Of a stretch of 5,904 nt of DNA, positions 1 through 4,842 are shown one piece after another. A program made the translations under genes and the position numbers. Positions within the stretch are counted from its first letter, which is position 1, and each line of letters opens with the position of its first letter. The notes under the pieces are model-generated. The model worked only from the letters and a program-made list of their open reading frames with translations. It was not told where the DNA came from and did no database searches. The DNA comes from Leucothrix mucor (lineage in GTDB: Bacteria > Pseudomonadota > Gammaproteobacteria > Thiotrichales > Thiotrichaceae). Location: assembly GCA_015662325.1 (NCBI GenBank), contig DQUJ01000061.1:1-5904 (forward strand), read 5' to 3'.

Positions 1-284
1 AGGGAGATACCGCGTTACACACTGCCGTTTCACTTGGAAGAAAGAACTTAGTTAAAGCGTTGCTAGATAATGGAGCAAACCCAAATATAAAAAATAAAGA
101 AGGCTATACACCTATTTGGTCAATTTGCGGGCACAAAGATACTAAACAAATTCTTGATATGATTCTGTTGAAAGGGGCGAATATTAATTCGCGGGACAGT
201 GAAGGAGGTACTATTTCAGCTTTACAAAGCTGTTCTGATAATAAAGTTTTGTATGCTTATTTAAAATCGAAGGGATTAAAGTAA
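1..284 (+). CDS. Ankyrin-repeat protein, C-terminal fragment (5' end outside window)
   Basis: The frame is open from base 3 to the TAA at 282-284 and gives 93 residues; the gene starts before the window. The first visible residues, GDTALHTAVSLGRKNLVKAL followed by LDNGANPN, are a classic ankyrin repeat (TALH helix start, LL.NGANPN end). A second repeat follows (KEGYTPIWSICGHKDTKQIL...LLKGANINSRD, about residues 32-65). A third, degenerate one (SEGGTISALQSCSDNKVLYAYLKSKG) probably caps the array. A start at the TTG at 60 would cut the first repeat in half, so it is an artefact. Ankyrin arrays are protein-binding scaffolds; the partner cannot be read from the sequence. No signal peptide or membrane segment lies in the visible part. 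The gene converges on def and ends 84 bases from it, where fmt would be expected in many gammaproteobacteria. The family call is firm; the function is unknown. Confidence 0.85.
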   Translation, partial: GDTALHTAVSLGRKNLVKALLDNGANPNIKNKEGYTPIWSICGHKDTKQILDMILLKGANINSRDSEGGTISALQSCSDNKVLYAYLKSKGLK

Positions 285-368
285 TAGTCTTATTTTTACG
301 CACTGTTTAATAGTAGGCAATGCAACAAATGAGCAATACTATTCCCATCAGGGCTTATCAAAAGTATA

Positions 369-872
369 TTATCCTGTCTGCTTAGCCAATTTATCCATTT
401 TCTTTTGCAAACGTTTCTGTTTAAGCGGGGACAAATAATCAACAAACAATTTTCCCTGCAAATGATCCAGCTCATGCTGAATACAAACAGCCAACAAACC
501 ATCAGCATCCATTTCAAATGCTTCGCCCGAACGGTTTAATGCTTTAACACTCACCTGTTCGGCACGTTCAACCTTTGCATAATAAGCGGGCACAGACAAA
601 CAACCTTCCTCACTGATTTCTACCCCTTCTTTATGCGTAATCATAGGGTTAATTAAACACAGTGGCTGGTTCTTTTCTTCGGATACATCAATCACAACAA
701 TTTGTTTATGTATATCGACCTGTGTTGCAGCCAAGCCAATACCCGGTGCTTCGTACATGGTTTCGAGCATGTCATCGAGTATTTGTCTGATGCTATCATC
801 CACTTTTTCTACGGGGGATGCTTTTTTACGCAAGCGTTTGTCAGGAAAGCGTAAAACGTTTAAAAGAGTCAT
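369..872 (-). CDS. def: Peptide deformylase
   Basis: This is a 167-residue enzyme, close to the 169 residues of E. coli Def. It hydrolyses the formyl group from the N-terminal formyl-methionine of nascent proteins at the ribosome, using a metal ion (Fe2+ in the family). All three family motifs are intact: GIGLAATQ at residues 44-51, EGCLS at 89-93 with metal ligand Cys91, and HELDH at 133-137 with ligands His133 and His137 and catalytic Glu134. The N-terminus ([18 protein letters not shown]) and the C-terminal stretch ([16 protein letters not shown]) align from memory with E. coli Def, which supports the ATG at 870-872. No strong Shine-Dalgarno sequence is visible upstream. It is transcribed divergently from the LysM gene. 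In many relatives fmt and rsmB lie directly downstream of def; here a convergent ankyrin gene lies there instead, so def is not followed by fmt. Confidence 0.97.
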   Translation of the reverse strand: MTLLNVLRFPDKRLRKKASPVEKVDDSIRQILDDMLETMYEAPGIGLAATQVDIHKQIVVIDVSEEKNQPLCLINPMITHKEGVEISEEGCLSVPAYYAKVERAEQVSVKALNRSGEAFEMDADGLLAVCIQHELDHLQGKLFVDYLSPLKQKRLQKKMDKLAKQTG

Positions 873-1023
873 ATTGGTACCATTTTTTCTGTAATTCTTG
901 ATTTATTAATATACCGTAAGTCAGAAAACTCGGTATCCTTATCAAGTCTGAGTTATTATTATAACAATAAAGAATAAACAAAAATAAACGAATAAAAATA
1001 ATTATAAAGAGCAAGGGGTTTTC
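873..1023. promoter_or_regulatory. AT-rich divergent spacer between def and the LysM gene, with an inverted repeat
   Basis: Both genes must start transcription in these 151 bases, unless the promoters lie within the coding regions. The spacer is very AT-rich, especially 950-1010, which reads as a chain of A/T with almost no C. It contains an inverted repeat, ATACCG at 911-916 and CGGTAT at 931-936, with 14 bases between the arms; this could be an operator, but a 6-bp match can arise by chance. A TATAAC at 960-965 resembles a -10 box for the LysM gene, but no good -35 sits at the right distance. On the minus strand a TTGATA resembles a -35 for def, but no -10 is correctly spaced. The promoters therefore cannot be placed with confidence. 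Confidence 0.4.
1013..1018 (+). promoter_or_regulatory. Ribosome binding site of the LysM lipoprotein gene
   Basis: AAGGGG lies five bases before the ATG at 1024. It is the clearest Shine-Dalgarno-like sequence in the window and supports this start over the later in-frame ATG at codon 22, which would remove the basic residues of the signal peptide. Confidence 0.7.
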
Positions 1024-2274
1024 ATGTCTTTCAAGTTTCCACGTTTAGCGTCGTTAAATGCGTCAAAACTATCTTCACAGTTATCAATGTTATCAGTATC
1101 AGTACTGACACTCTCGATGTTAGGTGGTTGTAGTTCTATGCCTAGTTCGCAGTCAATATCGTCGAAAGGTTCATCAGAGGTAGCTGTATCAGATGGCCGT
1201 GACCCGTATGATGCTTATTACGGTAGTCCAGCGACTAAGGCGTATGATGAGCCACGTTACCGCACAAAGATTGAGCGTAAGGTAATTAAGCCTGTATTTA
1301 AAACAACGGCGCCTAAGCGTTATGTTGTTAAAAAAGGCGATACCATGTGGGGCATCTCACAGATGTTTTTGAATAACCCATCGTATTGGCCAGAAATTTG
1401 GGATGAGAATCAAAAAGTTAAAAACCCGCATTTAATTTATCCGGGTGATGTACTTCATATTTATCAAGGCGGTCGTCGTCGTATTAAAATGAGTGACGGA
1501 CGTGTGGTAGAGAAAATGGTGCCGCAAATGCGTATCGAACGTACTGGTAAAGGTGATCCTATTTCTTCTCTTTTACCTTTCTTAGCATGGCCGCGCGTGA
1601 TTGATGACGATATCATCAAAGAAACGCCTTATATTGTTGATGGTCGTGATGCACATATGCTAATCGAAGAAGGTCAGCGTGTTTACATTAAGAATTTAAA
1701 CGGTAGTTACAAGCAAGATCGTTATGCTGTTTTCCGTCCGGGAAAAGAATTGCGTGATCCAGCAACTAATACTGTTCTAGGTCGTGAAGTTATTTATAAC
1801 GGATTTGTGGATATTGCACGTCGTGGCGCAGAAGTAGCAACGGCAGATGTAATCGAAACGAAACGTGAAATACGTCCAGGTGATCGTTTATTTAATATCG
1901 AAAACGAAGAGCAATCGTTAAATGCGATTATTCGTAAGCCGACTCACCGAGTACGTGGTGAAATCATTTCATTGTTTGAAGCATCAATGGTGAGTGGTCA
2001 AGCACAGGTTGTGACGATTAATAAAGGCAAGCGTCACGGAATGAAGCCAGGTTATATCTTAGGTGTGTATGCACCGGGTAGAACGGTTGATGACCCTTAT
2101 AAAACGCATAAGCGCAAATACTCATTCTCTCCTGAGACTAAAGTACAAGTGGGTTTACCACCTGAGCGTTCAGCGACAGCGGTTGTATACAAAGTTGAAA
2201 ACAACTTAAGTTATGCATTGCTAACAAAGTCGAGCCATGCAGTTAGAAATGGTTATAAGATAGGTAATCCGTAA
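1024..2274 (+). CDS. LysM-domain lipoprotein, conserved upstream of dprA
   Basis: This 416-residue protein begins with a lipoprotein signal peptide: basic residues (Lys4, Arg7, Lys15), a hydrophobic stretch at about residues 20-33, and the lipobox LGGC with Cys36 as the predicted lipidated residue. Ser follows the Cys, and there is no Asp at that position, which favours outer-membrane sorting. A Ser-rich linker leads to one LysM domain at about 99-147 (RYVVKKGDTMWGISQMFL ... NPHLIYPGDVLHIY), a fold that binds the glycan of peptidoglycan. The remaining 270 residues form a conserved region with no known catalytic motif that I can recognise. Its place between divergent def and dprA matches the LysM gene PA0020 of Pseudomonas. 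The N-region before the hydrophobic core is long (about 19 residues) but the ribosome binding site supports the start. The likely role is envelope attachment or cell-wall binding; its exact function is unknown to me. Confidence 0.9.
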   Translation: MSFKFPRLASLNASKLSSQLSMLSVSVLTLSMLGGCSSMPSSQSISSKGSSEVAVSDGRDPYDAYYGSPATKAYDEPRYRTKIERKVIKPVFKTTAPKRYVVKKGDTMWGISQMFLNNPSYWPEIWDENQKVKNPHLIYPGDVLHIYQGGRRRIKMSDGRVVEKMVPQMRIERTGKGDPISSLLPFLAWPRVIDDDIIKETPYIVDGRDAHMLIEEGQRVYIKNLNGSYKQDRYAVFRPGKELRDPATNTVLGREVIYNGFVDIARRGAEVATADVIETKREIRPGDRLFNIENEEQSLNAIIRKPTHRVRGEIISLFEASMVSGQAQVVTINKGKRHGMKPGYILGVYAPGRTVDDPYKTHKRKYSFSPETKVQVGLPPERSATAVVYKVENNLSYALLTKSSHAVRNGYKIGNP

Positions 2275-2292
2275 ATAGCTATTTCTAAACTT

Positions 2293-2325
2293 GATTTCAT
2301 TCAGTTAATATAACTGGATGAAATC
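2293..2325 (+). promoter_or_regulatory. 15-bp hairpin that contains the dprA start codon
   Basis: The left arm GATTTCATTCAGTTA (2293-2307) and the right arm TAACTGGATGAAATC (2311-2325) pair over all 15 positions, with one T-G wobble (2301 with 2317) and a three-base loop (ATA, 2308-2310). The dprA ATG at 2318-2320 pairs with CAT at 2298-2300. No T-run follows on either strand, so it is not an ordinary intrinsic terminator. No Shine-Dalgarno sequence is visible before the ATG. Seen in the sequence: the pairing. Inferred: in mRNA running from the LysM gene it could hide the start codon and keep DprA translation low, or as DNA it could be a protein-binding palindrome. Confidence 0.7.
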
Positions 2326-3463
2326 CATTAAAGAATTACAACACTGGGTCTCGCTTTTGCGAGTCTCGGGCGTTGGTCCTAAGACCTTTCAAAAACTATT
2401 GCTGGCGTTTGCTTCTCCCGAAGCCATTCTTAACGCTAGCAACTCCTCACTTAAAAAAATAGGCATCAGCGATTCTTTGGCTAATGCCATTACTTCTTAC
2501 GATAAAAATCTTACAGTTCCCGATGTGGAATGGCTCGAAGCGGAAGAAAATCATCATATTATCACGCTTGAATGTGATAAATATCCTGCGTTATTAAAGC
2601 AAATCAATAGCCCTCCGCCTTTATTGTATGTACATGGCAATCTATCTATTTTAAATGATCCGCAGTTGGCGGTTGTGGGTAGTCGTAATCCTACTCAAGG
2701 GGGTAAAACAACGGCCTATGATTTTGCCCATCATTTAGCTAAAACAGGGCTGTGTATTAGCAGTGGTTTGGCTTTGGGTGTAGATGGGATGGCGCATAAA
2801 GGTGCGGTAGATGCGAATGCCCCAACGATTGCAGTTATAGCAACAGGAATAGATCGAGTTTACCCTGCCAAACATCGCCAATTAGCCCATGATATTGTAG
2901 AAAAAGGCGCGATAATTTCTGAGTTTCCCATTGGTGTACAAGCAAAGCCAGAAAACTTTCCACGACGAAATCGTATTATTAGTGGTTTAAGCCACGGCAC
3001 ATTAGTGATCGAGGCGGCCTTGCAAAGCGGTTCATTAATTACTGCAAGAACCGCAATGGAACAGGGGAGAGAAGTATTTGCAATCCCAGGTTCTATTCAT
3101 AATCCATTAGCACGGGGCTGTCATCAGCTTATTCGACAAGGCGCAAAACTGGTAGAAACGGCAGAAGATATTTTGGAAGAAATGGCACCTTTGATTGAGC
3201 TAAATAATATAATTAGTCAGCAGCTTAACGTTAATCCAAAAACTGAACAGCTTGGATTAATAGAAAGTGCTGAATCAGATGGTTCGTTAGATAAGGATCA
3301 ACAACAACTGTTGGAATTAATGGGTTTTGATGCTGTTCCGATAGATGCTTTAGTCGAGCGCGCGAAGCTACCTGTAGAGCAAGTTTCAGCAATGTTATTA
3401 ATGTTAGAGTTACAAAATTATGTGAGTTCTAGCGGGAACGGCACGTATACCCGTTTAAAGTGA
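2318..3463 (+). CDS. dprA: DNA processing protein DprA (Smf)
   Basis: This 381-residue cytoplasmic protein binds single-stranded DNA taken up in natural transformation, protects it and loads RecA onto it. The N-terminal part has a helix-hairpin-helix-like stretch (VSGVGPKTFQKLL, about 16-28). The Rossmann-type core carries the family signatures: VVGSR at 119-123, SGLALGVDGMAH at 149-160, NFPRRNRIISGLS at 213-225, EAALQSGSLITA at 232-243 and GREVFAIPG at 250-258. The C-terminal 55 residues (QQLLELMGFDAVPIDALVER ... LMLELQNYV) fit the DprA winged-helix domain. All segments are intact, so the protein looks functional. The ATG at 2318 is the only sensible start; the next candidate, TTG at codon 14, would cut into the N-terminal domain. 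It follows the LysM gene by 43 bases with no visible promoter between, so cotranscription is likely. Many non-transformable bacteria keep dprA, so its presence alone does not prove competence. Confidence 0.96.
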   Translation: MKSIKELQHWVSLLRVSGVGPKTFQKLLLAFASPEAILNASNSSLKKIGISDSLANAITSYDKNLTVPDVEWLEAEENHHIITLECDKYPALLKQINSPPPLLYVHGNLSILNDPQLAVVGSRNPTQGGKTTAYDFAHHLAKTGLCISSGLALGVDGMAHKGAVDANAPTIAVIATGIDRVYPAKHRQLAHDIVEKGAIISEFPIGVQAKPENFPRRNRIISGLSHGTLVIEAALQSGSLITARTAMEQGREVFAIPGSIHNPLARGCHQLIRQGAKLVETAEDILEEMAPLIELNNIISQQLNVNPKTEQLGLIESAESDGSLDKDQQQLLELMGFDAVPIDALVERAKLPVEQVSAMLLMLELQNYVSSSGNGTYTRLK

Positions 3464-3484
3464 CCTTAATAGGCGACCAACAGA

Positions 3485-3514
3485 GTTACAATTTAGTTCG
3501 TTTTATTGTAGAAT
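3485..3514 (+). promoter_or_regulatory. Possible sigma-70 promoter for smg
   Basis: TAGAAT at 3509-3514 matches the -10 consensus at five of six positions. GTTACA at 3485-3490, 18 bases upstream, matches the -35 at four of six. It lies just after dprA in a 221-base AT-rich gap, and smg would have a leader of about 165 bases. That gap otherwise shows only short chance-level repeats, such as AGAGCTT twice near 3596-3616. Weak matches of this kind are common in AT-rich DNA, so this is tentative. Confidence 0.3.
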
Positions 3515-3684
3515 ATACTTTCTAAAGCAGATTGTTGCATCCCCCGTGTAATAGTTTGATAAAGGAAAGTTTAATTAGTTTAAACCTCCTTAGTCAGAGC
3601 TTAAGTAAGAGCTTTATTTAGAACCTAGTTTAAAAAACGTATGGCTAATTGAATAGCCTAACCCCTAATACGAGCCCCAATAAA

Positions 3685-4155
3685 ATGAGAGAAAACACTC
3701 TGGACGTACTCTTTTATTTGTTTGATAACTACTCCGATGTTGATGACGTTGCTCAAAATCGCGAAGTGCTTCAAGGTTATTTAAAAGATGCAGGTTTCCC
3801 CAAAAACCATATAAGTAAAGCATTCGATTGGTTAGAAAGTTTGGCAGATAACGATGTTATTTATATCACCGAACCTCAACCACAAAATATTCGTCACTTT
3901 TCAAAATTCGAACATCGTTTGTTGGATGAGAAATGCCAAGGCTACTTAATGTCGTTGGAACAAGCGGGTGTGTTAAGCCACGAAATGCGTGAACGCGCGA
4001 TTGATCGTATATTAGCATTGGGTGATCGTGAATTTGATTTGGATAGATTAAAGTGGGTGATTCTAATGTTACTACTTAATCAGCCGAATTCAGAAGCCGA
4101 ATATATTTGGATGGATAGCGTAGCATTAGGTGATGAGGCGATTGTTTATCACTGA
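3685..4155 (+). CDS. smg: Smg family protein (DUF494)
   Basis: The 156-residue product matches the Smg family, about 157 residues in E. coli. Recognisable stretches are LDVLFYLFDNY at 6-16, LKDAGFPKNHISKAFDWLES at 33-52, CQGYLMSLEQAGVL at 84-97 and FDLDRLKWVILMLLLNQP at 117-134, all with counterparts in E. coli Smg. I chose the ATG at 3685 because E. coli Smg begins near the DVL.YLF stretch. The frame is open further up to a TTG at 3649, but those 12 extra residues (Asn, Pro and Ser-rich) look like non-coding DNA. No strong Shine-Dalgarno sequence precedes either start. The biochemical role of Smg is not established; it is conserved next to dprA, as here. The protein is cytoplasmic, with no signal peptide. 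A strong terminator follows. Confidence 0.92.
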   Translation: MRENTLDVLFYLFDNYSDVDDVAQNREVLQGYLKDAGFPKNHISKAFDWLESLADNDVIYITEPQPQNIRHFSKFEHRLLDEKCQGYLMSLEQAGVLSHEMRERAIDRILALGDREFDLDRLKWVILMLLLNQPNSEAEYIWMDSVALGDEAIVYH

Positions 4156-4184
4156 TCACTAAAGAGTATTTTATATAGGATTTT

Positions 4185-4220
4185 AAAAGGCGAATGATTA
4201 ATCATTCGCCTTTTTTATTT
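4185..4220 (+). terminator. Rho-independent terminator after smg
   Basis: A perfect 30-base palindrome (AAAAGGCGAATGATT at 4185-4199 followed by its exact complement at 4200-4214) is followed by a T-rich tract (TTTTTTATTT, 4211-4220). The GC-rich GGCGAATGA stem plus the T-run is a classic intrinsic terminator 29 bases after the smg stop. The A-run on the left side could make it work in both directions, but no gene approaches from the right. It closes the LysM-dprA-smg unit and separates it from topA. Confidence 0.92.
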
Positions 4221-4294
4221 ATTGAAAATATATAACCAGTCTTGAATGCGTGGATAGGTTGTAGGCTTTAGTCAGGTTTATGTGATTTTTCTTA

Positions 4295-4387
4295 CCCCTT
4301 TGGGAAGGGGGGGGGCAGAGGAGGATTTAAGAAGTTGGAAGTAACGACCATTTAAATCTCCCCCAGCCTTTCTTTGTTAAAGAGGGG
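4295..4387. repeat. Imperfect inverted-repeat element 1 (REP/MITE-like, CCCC...GGGG ends)
   Basis: The left side (4295-4330) begins CCCCTTTGGGAAGGGG and ends GAGGAGGATTTAA. The right side (4352-4387) begins TTAAATCTCCCCCAGCC and ends TTGTTAAAGAGGGG. The reverse complement of the right side follows the left side over its length with small gaps, so the element is a degenerate inverted repeat of about 93 bases around a 20-base centre. Each arm also folds by itself (CCCCTTT with AAGGGG on the left; CCTTTCTTTG then TTAAAGAGG on the right). The ATTTAAATCTCCCCC and AAAGAGGGG motifs resemble dispersed intergenic repeats of many gammaproteobacteria; this is recalled, not searched. A nine-G run lies at 4307-4315. 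Confidence 0.6.
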
Positions 4388-4468
4388 AGCTAAAAAGCAT
4401 GAGAAAGTCTATAGTGTTAATCGTTTCATAAGTATTGGCATACACATGTGCCACATTTCCGTACCCTT

Positions 4469-4546
4469 CCTTTCGACTTCGCTCTGGATAAACCAAGCCC
4501 GCTCAGGGAACTACTCAGAAGTAGCTCCCTGAGCGGAATCGAAGGG
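4469..4546. repeat. Inverted-repeat element 2 with an interrupted left arm
   Basis: A core hairpin pairs GCTCAGGGAACTACT (4501-4515) with AGTAGCTCCCTGAGC (4520-4534) with one mismatch and a four-base loop (CAGA). The right arm continues GGAATCGAAGGG to 4546. Its partner, CCTTTCGACTTCGCTC, lies at 4469-4484, but 16 bases separate it from the core. CGCTC occurs at both 4480-4484 and 4500-4504; removing the 20 bases from one copy to the other restores two 27-base arms with only four non-Watson-Crick positions, two of them T-G wobbles. The TCGAAGGG / CCCTGAGC signature resembles a widespread bacterial intergenic palindrome, recalled but not searched. Confidence 0.7.
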
Positions 4547-4622
4547 CGCGGGGAGCATGTAAATACTTTTAGGACAATTAATATTAAAATTTACATCCCT
4601 CTATGTTTTTTACTTCTTCTTT

Positions 4623-4744
4623 GAGGTCTTTGCACGAGAGATATGACGGATTAAATGCGTAATTTCATCAGCTTTTCTTAAAATGAGGTTAATAGGGGGA
4701 TTCAAGCATTTTAATCCTCCCTATCTCTTGTGCAAAAGCCCCTC
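4623..4744. repeat. Inverted-repeat element 3, possible short MITE
   Basis: TTGCACGAGAGATA at 4630-4643 is matched by TATCTCTTGTGCAA at 4722-4735 in inverse orientation, 14 bp with one G-T wobble. The match continues outward with small gaps to GAGG at 4623 and CCCCTC ending at 4744, giving terminal inverted repeats of about 21-24 bases around an AT-rich centre. Inside, ATAGGGGGATT (4692-4702) pairs with AATCCTCCCTAT (4712-4723) with one bulge, and AATTTCAT / ATGAGGTT form another small stem. CTT stands on the left edge and can be read on the right edge too, a possible but very short target duplication. The GAGG..TTTGCAC end recalls IS5-type transposon ends, from memory only. No transposase is inside. 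Confidence 0.6.
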
Positions 4745-4769
4745 TTTATTAGTCTATTTTCTAAGACAC

Positions 4770-4799
4770 TTGATAAAAGATAAGTTAACAGTGTATTGT
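4770..4799 (+). promoter_or_regulatory. Possible promoter for topA
   Basis: TTGATA at 4770-4775 matches the -35 consensus at five of six positions. Candidate -10 boxes TGTATT (4792-4797, 16-base spacer) or TATTGT (4794-4799, 18-base spacer) each match at four of six. It lies after the third repeat element and 44 bases before the topA ATG. With the smg terminator upstream, topA needs its own promoter in this spacer, but this particular placement is tentative. Confidence 0.3.
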
Positions 4800-4842
4800 T
4801 GCCCAAATTTTTCATTTAACATTTTTTGGAAATATCTAGGAT

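Larger units (their letters stand above)
4221..4842. other. Gene-free spacer of about 620 bases rich in inverted repeats
   Basis: No convincing gene lies between the smg terminator and topA. The spacer holds three separate inverted-repeat elements (entries at 4295-4387, 4469-4546 and 4623-4744) and a possible topA promoter. Between them lie about 75-80 bases each with little structure. One gap holds TGGCA / TGCCA arms at 4436-4453. The other holds ATGTAAAT at 4557-4564 paired with ATTTACAT at 4589-4596, a weak stem with a 24-base loop. Bases 4221-4294 show nothing recognisable. An open frame at 4683-4895 crosses a repeat and the topA start and is not believable as a gene. Confidence 0.75.

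Noticed and set aside
309..343. Inverted repeat AATAGTA / TACTATT between the ankyrin gene and def, possible bidirectional terminator
   Set aside because: Only 7 AT-rich pairs, a 21-base loop and no T-run on either side; too weak to call.
296..517. Open frame on the minus strand
   Set aside because: It overlaps the 3' end of def in another frame and its product resembles no known family; def is certain from its three motifs.
1003..1008. TATAAA just before the LysM gene as a -10 box
   Set aside because: Transcription would start at about the ribosome binding site, leaving no usable leader; no -35 in place.
2273..2284. 12-base palindrome AAATAGCTATTT at the stop codon of the LysM gene
   Set aside because: Short and AT-rich, no T-run after it; likely chance.
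3649..3684. Upstream TTG start for smg
   Set aside because: It would add 12 residues not expected from the family, with no ribosome binding site; the ATG at 3685 fits the family N-terminus better.
4436..4453. Sigma-54-like promoter (TGGCA ... TGC)
   Set aside because: GG and GC are separated by 11 bases instead of 10 and no gene starts nearby.
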